Assembly (NCBI RefSeq): GCF_002752355.1
Contig: NZ_MRAV01000009.1
Coordinates: 148,016-212,015, forward strand
Length of the DNA stretch: 64,000 bases
Direction of reading: 5' to 3'
Source of the DNA: Leucobacter sp. OLIS6
GTDB lineage: Bacteria; Actinomycetota; Actinomycetes; Actinomycetales; Microbacteriaceae
Each line of letters begins with the position of its first letter. Position 1 is the first letter of the stretch. The notes below the pieces were generated by a model. That model saw nothing but the letters and a program-made list of their open reading frames with translations, ran no database searches and was not told the DNA's origin. Positions 18,376 through 28,400 of the stretch are shown here, one piece after another. Position numbers and translations under genes: made by a program.

Positions 18376-18945
18376 ATGGCCCGTCCGACCGTCGCCGCCG
18401 AGCGCCGTGCCCAGATCCTCGACGCGACGCAGCGCACCATGGCGCTGCACGGCGTCAGCGGCGCCACGCTCGACCGGATCGCGGAGGCCGCCGGCATGTC
18501 GCGCGGGCACGTCCGGCATTTCGTCGGAAACCGCGACCAGCTGCTCGCCGATACCGCCCGCGAGGTGTTCTCCGATGAGGACGGGAACCCGACGATCCTG
18601 CCGCGGGGCACCCGGACCCTCGACGCCGCGCTCGACTACCTCTTCGGGCTCGAATTCACCACGGCCGACGCCGAGAACGCGGTCGTGCTGGGCCTCGTCG
18701 AGAGCTCGCGCACCCGGCCCGAGATCGCGAGGATCCTCGCGGAGGCGTACTCCGAGACCCGAGCCGCCCTCGCGCGGCTCCTGCACGCGTCACGTCCCGA
18801 CGCGCCGTCGGAGTCCTGCGCGATGGTCGCCGACGGCGTCCTCGCCGCCGCGCTCGGCAACGTGTTCCTCGGCGACTTCGACCCCGATCCCGCACGGACC
18901 GCACGCGCACGACAGGCGGCGGACGCGCTCATATCGACGCTCTGA
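18376..18945 (+). CDS. TetR-family regulator of the DUF3237/monooxygenase operon
   Basis: A 189-residue TetR-family repressor. The N-terminal HTH (RAQILDATQRTMALHGVSGATLDRIAEAAGMSRGHVRHFV, about residues 11-50) is followed by a helical ligand-binding domain. It has a good ribosome site (GAGGGGAG) ahead of the ATG. Divergent orientation and the palindromes in between point to the neighbouring operon as target. The ligand is likely the monooxygenase substrate (inference). Confidence 0.88.
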   Translation: MARPTVAAERRAQILDATQRTMALHGVSGATLDRIAEAAGMSRGHVRHFVGNRDQLLADTAREVFSDEDGNPTILPRGTRTLDAALDYLFGLEFTTADAENAVVLGLVESSRTRPEIARILAEAYSETRAALARLLHASRPDAPSESCAMVADGVLAAALGNVFLGDFDPDPARTARARQAADALISTL

Positions 18946-18956
18946 CGCCGAGCGCA

Positions 18957-18986
18957 TTGCGATCCGCCCGGATTCGGCGCTATGAT
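18957..18986 (+). promoter_or_regulatory. Promoter for the second ThDP enzyme
   Basis: TTGCGA (18957-18962) and TATGAT (18981-18986) are separated by 18 bases. The predicted leader to the ATG at 19115 is about 120 bases, much longer than for neighbouring genes. Confidence 0.5.
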
Positions 18987-19114
18987 CTGCTCGTCCATCC
19001 GCGACCGGTCGGCGACGCAGACCGGGTCTCCGCGGAAGGCGCTCGAAAAAGGGGCGCTGAACCGGCATCGGCGAGACATACAGTTCCACGCACATCGACG
19101 TTCCGGAGCTCAGC

Positions 19115-20887
19115 ATGTCTCAGCACGCCCCTGCCTACCCTGTCGCCCCCTCGGCCGGCACCGACCACGGCCGATCGGACTCCGCGCAGCCCGCCGCGCC
19201 CACCGTCACCGGCGTCCTCGCCGCCGCGCTCGCTCGGCGCGCCACGCACGCCTTCGCCCTGATGGGCAACGGGAACGCGCACCTCATGGAGGGCCTGCGC
19301 GCGGCCTCCCTGCCCATCACGACGGTGCGGCACGAAGCCGCGACCGTCGCCTCCGCCGATGCCTACCACCGCGTCGGCGGCGGCCTCGCGATCGCCAGCA
19401 CCACCTACGGAGCCGGGTTCACCAACACGCTCACCGCCCTCGCCGAATCCGCGCAGGCCCGGATCCCGATGCTCGTCGTCGTCGGCGATGCGCCCACCGG
19501 CGGCCCGCGTCCCTGGGACGTCGATCAGGAGCTGCTCGCCGCCGCCGTCGGCGTACGCACCCTGACCGTCTCCCCCGAGGGGATCGACGCGCTCGTCGAC
19601 CGCGCGGCCGACTCCGCGCTGCGCACCCGTCGCCCCGTGGTGCTCGCGATCCCCTACGACCTCACGACCGCCCCCGCAACCTCGATCGATACGGCCCCGG
19701 CCGCATCGGAGCCCGCCGCTCCAGCGCCCGAACCCGCTGCCCCCCTCGATCCCGAGCTGTTCGAGCGGGCCGTCGCCGCGCTCGCGGCTGCGGAGCGGCC
19801 CCTGATCATCGCGGGTCGCGGCGCCTGGATCGCGGGTGCCCGCGCCGAGCTCGGCGAGCTCGCCGACGCGCTCGGCGCCATCACCGCTTCGACGGCCCTC
19901 GGCCGCGGCATCTTCCCCGAGCAGCGCTTCGACCTCGGCGTGACCGGCGGCTTCGGCCAGGAGGCCGCGATGGAGCTGGTCGAGACCGCCGACGCGGTGC
20001 TCGTGGTCGGTGCGAGCCTCAACCAGTTCACGATGCGCTTCGGCGACCTGTTCGGTGCCGGCACCACCGTGGTGCGCGTCGACGTCGACGAGGTCGCACC
20101 GCCGAAGACCAACCGCGAGATCGCGCATGTGCGGCTGCACGGCGACGCCCGCTCCGTGCTCGGGCAGCTGCTGCCGGCCGTGCGAGCGGTGCGTCCGACC
20201 GCCGGCGATTGGCGCGAGCGCGTGGCCGGCCTGGAACCCGGCGGCGCCCTGCGAGCCCGCGATACCGGCGCCGACGAGCACCCCGACGGGATCTGCGCCG
20301 ACGGCCGGCTCGACCCCCGGGCCGTCGCGGCGCGCATCGGCGAGCTGCTCCCCGCGGATCGTCGGGTCACCACCGACGGCGGGCACTTCATCGGCTGGAC
20401 GAACATGTTCTGGCCGGTCGCGTCGCCGGAACGCATGGTGATGGTCGGCACCGCCTATCAGACCATCGGCCTCGGCTTCTCGACGGTCGCGGGCGTCGCG
20501 GCGGCGGCCCCCGATTCGACGGTGGTGCTGTCGACGGGCGACGGCGGCGGCCTCATGGCGCTCGCCGACCTCGAGACCGCGATCCGCACCGCGCCCCGCT
20601 GCGTGATCGTCGTGTGGAACGACGCCGCGTACGGCGCCGAGGTGCACCTCTACGGACGCATGGGCCTCGACCAGTCCCCCATGCGGATCCCCGACGCGAA
20701 CTTCGCGGGCCTCGCCTCAGCGCTCGGCGCGAGGGGCGTGCGCGTCGAAACGCTCGCCGATCTCGACGCCCTCGCCGAGTGGAACGCTGCCGGAGGCACC
20801 GGCACGATCCTGCTCGACTGCCGGATCTCTTCGAGCATCGTCGCCCCATACCAGGTCGAGATCCAGCGGGTCAACGGCGTCGCCTGA
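19115..20887 (+). CDS. ThDP-dependent enzyme, acetolactate synthase-like (intact copy)
   Basis: A 590-residue ThDP enzyme with PYR, central and PP domains. The catalytic Glu (VRHEAAT) and the full Mg-ThDP motif, GDG at 475-477 and Asn502 after 24 residues, are present, followed by the normal AAYGAEV loop. It is paralogous to the 9817-11505 protein but has an extra Ala/Pro-rich N-terminus and a long Ala/Pro linker after the PYR domain (about residues 185-210). Possible reactions include 2-keto acid decarboxylation or carboligation. No small regulatory subunit gene is adjacent, which argues against the anabolic acetolactate synthase. Confidence 0.83.
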   Translation: MSQHAPAYPVAPSAGTDHGRSDSAQPAAPTVTGVLAAALARRATHAFALMGNGNAHLMEGLRAASLPITTVRHEAATVASADAYHRVGGGLAIASTTYGAGFTNTLTALAESAQARIPMLVVVGDAPTGGPRPWDVDQELLAAAVGVRTLTVSPEGIDALVDRAADSALRTRRPVVLAIPYDLTTAPATSIDTAPAASEPAAPAPEPAAPLDPELFERAVAALAAAERPLIIAGRGAWIAGARAELGELADALGAITASTALGRGIFPEQRFDLGVTGGFGQEAAMELVETADAVLVVGASLNQFTMRFGDLFGAGTTVVRVDVDEVAPPKTNREIAHVRLHGDARSVLGQLLPAVRAVRPTAGDWRERVAGLEPGGALRARDTGADEHPDGICADGRLDPRAVAARIGELLPADRRVTTDGGHFIGWTNMFWPVASPERMVMVGTAYQTIGLGFSTVAGVAAAAPDSTVVLSTGDGGGLMALADLETAIRTAPRCVIVVWNDAAYGAEVHLYGRMGLDQSPMRIPDANFAGLASALGARGVRVETLADLDALAEWNAAGGTGTILLDCRISSSIVAPYQVEIQRVNGVA

Positions 20888-20916
20888 GCGGCCTCGCGCG
20901 TCACCCGAAGAACGGC

Positions 20917-20950
20917 GAAGCGCCGCGTCCCCACAGAGACGCGGCGCTTC
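20917..20950. terminator. Bidirectional hairpin terminator
   Basis: A 13-bp perfect stem (20917-20929 / 20938-20950) with an 8-base loop between the ThDP enzyme gene and the convergent helicase gene. Confidence 0.75.
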
Positions 20951-20983
20951 GTGCTTCAGCATGCCTCGCTCGGAGGCAGCCCG

Positions 20984-23080
20984 CTACCAGCGGGGCTTGC
21001 GCTTGCCGTCGGAGCGGTTGTCGCCCGAGTCGCGACGGTCGCCGCGATCCCACGAGCGTCCACCGCGGTCACCGCCGCGGTCGCGATCACCGTACGAGCG
21101 GCCACCACGGTCGCCGCCGCGATCCCGGTCACCGTACGAGCGACCGCCACGGTCGCCGCCACGGTCCCGGTCACCGTACGAGCGACCGCCACGGTCGCCG
21201 CCGCGATCCCGATCACCGTACGAGCGGCCACCGCGATCACCGCCGCGATCCCGATCACCGTACGAACGACCGCCGCGATCGCCGCCGCGATCCCGATCAC
21301 CGTACGAGCGACCACCGCGATCACCGCCGCGCTGCGGGCCGTTGTCGACCGCGATGTTGATCGGAGTTCCGCCGATGCGGGTCTGGCTCAGCGCGTCCAG
21401 GGTCTCCCGGGAGAGATCCTTCGGCAGCTCGACCAGCGAGAAGTCGTCGAACACCTTGATGCGGCCGAAGTCGTCGCGGGTCAGGTTGCCCTCGTTCGCG
21501 AGCGCGCCCACGATCTGGCCGGGCTGCACGCGCTGGCGGCGGCCCACCTCGATGCGGTACTGCTGCAGGTCGTCGCGCGTCTGGCGCGGGCCGCGGTCCT
21601 CGCGGTCGCGGCCGGGACGCTCGCGCTCCGGGCGATCCTCGAGGAACGTCTTCGCGGTGCGGCGGTCGCGCTCGAACTGACGGTCGTCGGCCTCGGTGAG
21701 CAGCAGGGGCGTGTCGCCCTGCGCCACGACCGCGAGGGCGGCGGCGACGTCAGTCTCGGGCACGTCGTGGTGACGCACGTAGTGGGCGATGATGTCGCGG
21801 AACGCGTCGATGCGCTTGGTCTCGCCGAGCGCGGAGGTGATCGCGTCGTCGAAGCGCGAGAGACGGGTCGCGTTGACCTCGTCGACCTGCGGCAGCTGCA
21901 TCTGCGTGAGCGGCTGCTTCGTGGTCTTCTCGATCGCCTTGAGCAGGCGGCGCTCGCGCGGGGTGACGAAGCTGATCGCGTCGCCCGAGCGGCCGGCACG
22001 GCCGGTGCGGCCGATGCGGTGCACGTAGGACTCGGTATCGATCGGCAGGTCGTAATTGATGACGTGGCTGATCCGCTCGACGTCGAGGCCGCGGGCGGCG
22101 ACGTCGGTCGCGACGAGCACGTCGAGCTTGCCGTCTTTCAGCGCCTGCACGGTGCGCTCGCGCTGCGCCTGCTGGATGTCGCCGTTGATGGCGGCGGCCG
22201 AATAGCCGCGGGCGCGCAGCTTCTCGGCGACCTGCTCGGAGTCGCCGCGGGTGCGGGTGAAGACGATGAGGCCGTCGAACTCTTCGACCTCGAGGATGCG
22301 GGTCAGGGCGTCGAGCTTCTGCTGGTACGAGCAGACCACGTAGCGCTGCGTGATGTTCGAGCTCGTCTGGGTCTTGCCCGCGATCTTGATCTCTTCGGGA
22401 TCGCTCAGGTACTGCTGCGAGATGCGGCGGATCTGGGCGGGCATGGTCGCCGAGAACAGTGCGACCTGCTTCTCGTCGGGGGTGTCGGCGAGGATCGTCT
22501 CGACGTCCTCAGCGAAGCCCATCTTGAGCATCTCGTCGGCCTCGTCGAGCACGAGGTACTTGATCTGGGAGAGATCGAGCGAACCGCGCTTCATGTGGTC
22601 CATGATGCGGCCGGGGGTGCCCACGACGATGTCGACGCCGCGACGCAGCGCCGAGAGCTGCTGGGTGTAGGACTGGCCGCCGTAGACGGGCAGCAGGTGC
22701 ACCTCGGGCAGGTGGGCGGCGTAGCTCTCGAACGCCTCGCAGACCTGCAGGGCGAGCTCGCGGGTGGGAGCGAGCACGAGGGCCTGGGGAACACCCTGGC
22801 CCGGCTCGATACGGGACAGGACGGGCAGCGCGAACGCCGCGGTTTTGCCGGTGCCGGTCTGAGCCAGACCGACGACGTCGCGACCCTCGAGCAGCACGGG
22901 GATGGTGGCGGCCTGGATGGCCGAGGGGGTTTCGTACCCGACGTCGGTGATCGCACGGAGTACGTCATCGGCAAGACCGAGGTCGGCGAACGTCACCCGC
23001 TGTTCCGGTTCTGCTGCGGGGGTGGCGGGTTGTTCGTTCTCGGCCTCGCTCGTGACGGGGCTCTCGTTTTCGCGCATCAT
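20984..23080 (-). CDS. deaD: DEAD-box ATP-dependent RNA helicase with repetitive basic tail
   Basis: A 698-residue helicase of the DeaD/CsdA type. The Q motif region, Walker A AQTGTGKT, DEAD box (LDEADEML), SAT and the C-terminal HRIGRTGRAG motif are all seen. A DbpA-like RNA-binding domain follows, and then a tail of about 14-residue repeats (RGGDRGGRSYGDRD) ending in KRKPRW. The role is ribosome assembly or mRNA unwinding, often at low temperature. Two consecutive ATG codons start the gene; the -10-like TAGAAT (23089-23084) lies 6 bases before the second, at 23077, so a leaderless transcript starting there is plausible. Confidence 0.93.
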   Translation of the reverse strand: MMRENESPVTSEAENEQPATPAAEPEQRVTFADLGLADDVLRAITDVGYETPSAIQAATIPVLLEGRDVVGLAQTGTGKTAAFALPVLSRIEPGQGVPQALVLAPTRELALQVCEAFESYAAHLPEVHLLPVYGGQSYTQQLSALRRGVDIVVGTPGRIMDHMKRGSLDLSQIKYLVLDEADEMLKMGFAEDVETILADTPDEKQVALFSATMPAQIRRISQQYLSDPEEIKIAGKTQTSSNITQRYVVCSYQQKLDALTRILEVEEFDGLIVFTRTRGDSEQVAEKLRARGYSAAAINGDIQQAQRERTVQALKDGKLDVLVATDVAARGLDVERISHVINYDLPIDTESYVHRIGRTGRAGRSGDAISFVTPRERRLLKAIEKTTKQPLTQMQLPQVDEVNATRLSRFDDAITSALGETKRIDAFRDIIAHYVRHHDVPETDVAAALAVVAQGDTPLLLTEADDRQFERDRRTAKTFLEDRPERERPGRDREDRGPRQTRDDLQQYRIEVGRRQRVQPGQIVGALANEGNLTRDDFGRIKVFDDFSLVELPKDLSRETLDALSQTRIGGTPINIAVDNGPQRGGDRGGRSYGDRDRGGDRGGRSYGDRDRGGDRGGRSYGDRDRGGDRGGRSYGDRDRGGDRGGRSYGDRDRGGDRGGRSYGDRDRGGDRGGRSWDRGDRRDSGDNRSDGKRKPRW
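21062..21335 (-). repeat. Tandem 42-bp repeats encoding the helicase tail
   Basis: Six 42-bp units, marked by CGTACG/CGTACGA at 21091, 21133, 21175, 21217, 21259 and 21301, encode the 14-residue unit RGGDRGGRSYGDRD. Units differ mostly at synonymous positions. The perfect 42-base spacing makes copy-number change by slippage or recombination likely. Confidence 0.9.
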
Positions 23081-23153
23081 GCTATTCTACGCGATCCTGG
23101 TGACGCGCGGGGAACGTCGATCCGCACGCCGGTTTTCCACCGGTTCGCTCAGC

Positions 23154-23159
23154 TAGACT
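23154..23159 (+). promoter_or_regulatory. -10 box of a leaderless promoter for the ABC exporter
   Basis: TAGACT ends 7 bases before the ATG at 23167, and there is no ribosome-binding sequence in between. Confidence 0.45.
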
Positions 23160-23166
23160 CCGGCGC

Positions 23167-24120
23167 ATGGAACCCGCGATCGAAGCCGTCGGGCTCTCGC
23201 GCAGCTTCGGCGAGATCCCGGTCGTGCACAATGCCACGCTCTCCGTCTCACCCGGCGAGATCACCGCGCTGGTCGGCCCGAACGGCAGCGGCAAGACCAC
23301 CCTCATGCTGATGCTCGCGACGCTGCTGCGCCCCGACCGCGGCACCGTGCGGATCGCCGGCCGCGACGCGATCGAGGACCCGCTGTCGGCCCGGACCGCG
23401 CTCGGCTGGATGCCGGACGCACTCGGCGTCTGGCCGACGCTGACGGCGCGTGAGACGCTGCTGGCCGTGTGCGGCATGTACGGGCTCCGCGGCTCGGCAG
23501 CGGCCGTCCGTACCGACGAGCTGCTCGCTCAGACCGAGCTCGCCGAGCTCGCGGGGCAGCGCAGCAACACCCTGTCCCGGGGCCAGAAGCAGCGGCTCAG
23601 CCTGGCGCGGGCGCTCGTGCACCGACCGCGCGTGCTCCTGCTCGACGAGCCCGCGTCCGGACTCGACCCGGAGGCCCGGCTGACGCAGCGCCGCATGCTC
23701 ACGGAACTCGCCGCCGAGGGGGTCGCGATCCTCGTCACCAGCCACGTGCTCGACGAGCTCGACGAGATCTCGACCGGGGTGGTGTTCCTCCGCAAGGGGC
23801 TGACGACCGCCCCGGAGGCCGTCGACGCGGCGTTGCAGCGCGGCAGCCGGTGGCGCGTGCGTTCGCTGGACGGGCGCGCGCTCGAGACCGAGCTCGCCCG
23901 ACTGGGGATCCCGGCTACGAGCCGGGCGTCGCTCAGCGGAACCGTGCACCTGATCGACGTCGCGGACGAGCGGGCCGCCACGGCCGCGCTCTCGGCGCTC
24001 GTCTCGGCCGGCGTCCCGGTGGTCGAGTTCGCTCCCGCGTCGAGCACGCTCGAGCAGGCCTTCGTGCGGCTCTCGCACCCGGGTACCGAGATCGCCGCCG
24101 ACCCGGAGGCCGCCCGATGA
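23167..24120 (+). CDS. ABC transporter ATP-binding protein
   Basis: A 317-residue ATPase. Walker A is GPNGSGKTT (about residues 38-46), the signature is LSRGQKQRLSLARAL, and Walker B is LLLDEPASGLDP; a C-terminal extension of about 90 residues follows. This is the CcmA/NatA-like exporter type. Its stop overlaps the start of the permease gene (ATGA), so the pair forms a two-gene exporter operon. It is divergent from the RNA helicase. The cargo is unknown. Confidence 0.9.
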   Translation: MEPAIEAVGLSRSFGEIPVVHNATLSVSPGEITALVGPNGSGKTTLMLMLATLLRPDRGTVRIAGRDAIEDPLSARTALGWMPDALGVWPTLTARETLLAVCGMYGLRGSAAAVRTDELLAQTELAELAGQRSNTLSRGQKQRLSLARALVHRPRVLLLDEPASGLDPEARLTQRRMLTELAAEGVAILVTSHVLDELDEISTGVVFLRKGLTTAPEAVDAALQRGSRWRVRSLDGRALETELARLGIPATSRASLSGTVHLIDVADERAATAALSALVSAGVPVVEFAPASSTLEQAFVRLSHPGTEIAADPEAAR

Positions 24121-25274
24121 CCGCGACCGTGCCCGCGATCCCGCCCGCGTTCGAGATCCGCCCGCCGGGCTTCTGGCGAGGCATGTGGCACATCGCCGCG
24201 CTCGAGCTCAGGCAGCGCCTGCGCTCGCGCACGCTGCTCGTCCTCGCGATCGTGTGGTTCTGCCTGATCGGCGTCGTCACGGGCGCGATGTGGCTCTGGC
24301 TCTCGGCCATGAGCGGCGCGTACGGGCAGGGCTTCGACTCGTACCCGCTGTTCTCGGTCATCGTCTACTTCGTGCTGCTGTTCGGAACGCTGGTGGCGCC
24401 GGCGATCTCCGCCGGTTCGATCAGCGCCGAGCGCTCGGGCGGCACCCTCGCGACCACCCAGGTCACGCTCATCGGCACCTGGCCCCTCCTGCTCGGCAAG
24501 GCCCTCGCGGCATGGATCACCGGTTTCGCGTTCCTGGTGGTCGCCGCCCCGTTCGTAGTGATCAGCCTGCTGCTCTCGCGCACCGATCCCCTGCAGCTCC
24601 TCGTGGCGGTGCTCGCGCTGGCCCTGCAGATCGGGGTGTTCACGGTGTTCGGCGTCGCGCTCTCGGCGATGATCTCCTCGCAGGTCTTCGCGATCGTCAC
24701 CGCCTATCTGCTGGTCGCGCTGCTGTCGATCGGCACCCTGATCGCGTTCGCCCTGTCGGTCGGGGTCAGCACGCGCTACGTCGACATCAGCTACCAGACG
24801 TTCTCGCCGAGCTACTGGAACGCCGTCGACGCGTGCTCGGCCGGCACGGACGACGAGGCCGCCATCGCCGAGTGCACTGACGCGGTGCCGGTCGAGTGCG
24901 TGACCGAGGCGACCACCGTCCCCGTCTCGCCGACCTCGGGCATCTGGTGGGTGCTCACCCCGAACCCCTACGTCGTCGTCGCCGACATGGTCGCGCCGCG
25001 CGCCGGCAGCGCCCACGCTTCAGACGACCTGTTCTCGGGGATCTCGACGCTCGTCCGCGGCATGCAGGACGACCGCGCCAAGCCGCAGGACTGGAGCGAC
25101 TGCCCGGCGCCCCGGAGCGAGCCGTCGGCATCGGCATCGTCCGAGGCCGGCGCACCGGTGTGGTGGATCGGCGCGACGGTGCAGCTGGTGCTCGCGGCCG
25201 GCCTGCTGTGGGCCGGGCACCGTCGCCTGCGTACCCCGGCGGCCAAGCTGCCGCGCGGCGCCCGCGTCGCCTAG
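24117..25274 (+). CDS. ABC-2-type transporter permease
   Basis: A 385-residue membrane protein of the ABC-2 type: six main hydrophobic segments beginning at LLVLAIVWFCLIGVVTGAMW, with a segment SAGSISAERSGGTLATTQ typical of NatB/CcmB-like permeases. A long Cys-containing extracellular loop (about residues 235-350) precedes the last membrane segment. It starts by 4-base overlap with the ATPase gene. Exported substrate unknown. Confidence 0.85.
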   Translation: MTATVPAIPPAFEIRPPGFWRGMWHIAALELRQRLRSRTLLVLAIVWFCLIGVVTGAMWLWLSAMSGAYGQGFDSYPLFSVIVYFVLLFGTLVAPAISAGSISAERSGGTLATTQVTLIGTWPLLLGKALAAWITGFAFLVVAAPFVVISLLLSRTDPLQLLVAVLALALQIGVFTVFGVALSAMISSQVFAIVTAYLLVALLSIGTLIAFALSVGVSTRYVDISYQTFSPSYWNAVDACSAGTDDEAAIAECTDAVPVECVTEATTVPVSPTSGIWWVLTPNPYVVVADMVAPRAGSAHASDDLFSGISTLVRGMQDDRAKPQDWSDCPAPRSEPSASASSEAGAPVWWIGATVQLVLAAGLLWAGHRRLRTPAAKLPRGARVA

Positions 25275-25433
25275 GCCCGCGGCGGGCTGGCGCGATGTTC
25301 TCGGCGATCAGGAACGGCGGCGGGCTACGCGAGACTCACTTCACCCTCGCACGCGACTGACATTTTACCTGTTAGGGTTCACAAAGCTGGGAGGCTGCGA
25401 CCTTCCCGGCGTTACCCCGACAAGAGGAGAAGC

Positions 25434-28400
25434 GTGAGTGTGAGAGTAAAGTTCGGCAGGCTTGCCGCGTTCGGCGTAGCAGGCGCGCTCGTAGCGAGCG
25501 GTGTGACTGCGGTTGATGCGGCGACGACGCCGGCGCGTGCGGTCGAGGACGACGGGCGGCTGGTGGGGCCCTGGGTTATGAACAACCCGAACTCCGATGG
25601 TAAGTACTTTGCCATCTTCGATAAGAACGACTACGGGTTGGAATTCGAGTTTGGCGCAAAAGAGAGCGCCCTAAAGAAGGCGGTCCTCGCTTCCTTTCCG
25701 GCAATAGGATCCACGGGGCCGATCCGAGTCGGAGACAAATGCGTCGGGTCCGACGGCTCCGTGGCCAGCTTCCAAGACGTTGGCTATCTATCCACCCCTA
25801 AGCTGCTGACTTGCGACGCAAAAGATCGCACTCAGCTGTTTACCATCGATTTCAATGGGCACTTGCAGTCGGTAAACGAGCCAAGCCGAAATCTGGAGAC
25901 CAAGGGCGGCTACGTCGTACTGGCGACGGTAGCCGAAGTAGGTGGCCCTGCATACCAGGATCGAGTCGTTCTATCAGAGCTGCGAGCTTTCGTCCCGGTT
26001 GCCATCTCTCGTCCGACCGATGTGGTGCCGGTGCTGAGGCCCCGGATCACCGGCACCGGTCAGCCGAACGCGACCATCACGGTCAGAGAAGGAGACACGG
26101 TCCTCGGCACGACCACGGTCGGCGCGAACGGTGAATGGTCGCTCACCCCCGAGAAATACCTGGCCGAAGGACCGCACACCATCGTGGCGGAGCAGAACGT
26201 TTCGGGCCAGCCGTCGTCCGCGACGCACTCGTTCACGATCAGGTTCGCTCCGGTCGTATTCCCTGCCGCGACGGTCGATTCGAAACGTCCCACCCTCACG
26301 GGAACCGGCCAACCCGGTGCCACGATCGAGATCACGGACAAGGACGGGAAGTCCGTCGGTTCGGCTACGGTCGCCGAGGACGGCACCTGGTCGCTGATCC
26401 CGAGCGTGGATCTTGCGAAGGGCCCGAATGCGCTGACGGCGGTGCAGATCTCCAAGGGCGGCGGCGACACCTCCGAGGCGGCTGCGACGATCACGGTCAA
26501 AGTCATCGACGAGCTCACCGTGACCGGCCCGAAGGCCGGAACCACGGTGGATACCGACAAGCCCGTCGTAACGGGTGTTTCCGAGCCGAAGGCCGACATC
26601 ACGATCACCGACACCGACGGCAAAGTGATCGGGTCCACGACGGCGAACGGCACGGGCGAGTGGTCGGTGACGCTGCCCGCGCAGCCCAACGGCCGAGTCG
26701 AGATCACCGTGACAGACGAGCACGGCCAGGAAGTCGATCACGCGTTCGACGTGGATGTTGCGCCTGCGATCGCGGATCTCGTGCTCACGGGGCCCAAGGA
26801 GGGTGCGACGGTCGATACTGATACCCCGAAGGTGACGGGCACGGCCGAGCCGGGCGCGAAGGTCACTGTCACGGGCAAGGACGGCGAGGTTCTCGCCGAG
26901 ACGACCGCGGGCGAGGACGGCAAGTGGTCGGTGGAGCTGCCGAAGCTGCCGAATGGGACGCACGAGATCGCCGCTACGGACGATAGCGGTCAGAGCGATG
27001 ATGTGTCGTTCGCGGTGAACGCGATCGCCCCGATCGTCCTGACCGGACCGGAGTCGAGCGAGTCGAAGCGCCCTGCCGTGACGGGGACCGGGCATCCGGG
27101 CTCGAACGTCGAGCTGAAGGATGTGCTCGGGAAGACCATCGGGATCGGCTCCGTCGGTACTGACGGCACGTGGTCGATCACCCCGAGCGTGGACCTGGGT
27201 AAGGGTTCGAACGTGGTGACCGCGCATCAGACCGCCCCGGGTGGGAAGGCCTCCCAGGCGACGGGCGCGATCCAGGTGACCGCGAAGGATGCCCTCGTCG
27301 TGACGGGCCCCGCCCCGGGTTCGACGGTCGAGTCGGAGACCCCGGTCGTGTCGGGCACGACCGAGCCGGGCGCGAAGGTCACCGTGACGGGCCCCGACGG
27401 GAAGCTGGGCGAGACCGTCGCGGACGAGAACGGTGACTGGTCGATCGAGCTGCCCGTGATGCCCGAGGGTGAGACCTCGCTCACGGTGACGGATGAGCAT
27501 GGCGGCAAGGTCGAGATCGACTTCACCGTTCCCGCGCACTTCGACGACGAGCAGAACGGTTCGGCTCAGGCCGATCCGGGCGCGTCGGCGAACTCGAACG
27601 ATCGGGCGAACGCGAACGCTGCTGCGTCCGCTGCGGCGACCGCGAAGGCCGACGACAACTCCAACGCCTCCGCCCAGGCCGCAGCGAAGGCCGCCGCATA
27701 CTCTGACGCCACCTCGGAAGCGTCTGCCGCAGCGGACATCTCCGCGGAAGCCGCCGCGAAGGCCGCCGCCACCCCGACCGCGTCCAGCAACACGACCGCG
27801 AACCTGACCTCCGCCTCCAACAGCGCGGCAGAGGCCGCGGCACGTGCAGCAGCGCAGGCCGACAACTCCTCGAGTGCGAACGCATCCGCGTCGCAGCGTG
27901 CCACCATGAACGCGAATGCCGCGTCGAAGGCCGCCGCGATCGCGTCCGCGTCCGCGAACTCCTCGAGCAACGCCGGCGCGAACGGGTCGGATCAGCCGAA
28001 GTGGAAGCGTCTGGGAGGCGCGAACCGGTATCAGACCGCAGTCGTGACGTCGAAGGACTCCTACCCGCGCGGCGCTTCGAGTGTGATCATCGCCCGCTCC
28101 GACCTCGCCCCCGACGCCCTCTCGGCAGCCCCGTTCGCGGCGAAGATGAGCGCCCCCGTGCTCCTCACCCCGCCCACCGCCCTCGTGGGCGAGACCAAGG
28201 CTGAGATCACGCGCCTGGAAGCGAAGACGGTGTACATCGCCGGCGGCACCGGAGCAATCTCCGCGTCGGTCGAGGCCGAGATCAAGCGGATGGGTGTGAA
28301 GATCGTCCGCATGGCCGGATCCGACCGGTACGCCACCTCTCTGAAGATCGCCGAGACGGGCTGGAAGAGCGGCTCGGAGCGTGCGTTCGTCGCGACCGGC

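Noticed and set aside
21062..21335. Regularly spaced repeats resembling a CRISPR array
   Set aside because: The units are contiguous, have no spacers, and encode the helicase's C-terminal tail in frame.
20951..23311. A long plus-strand frame opposite the helicase
   Set aside because: It is the mirror of a strong DEAD-box helicase frame; its Ala/Val/Thr repeats are the helicase tail read in reverse.
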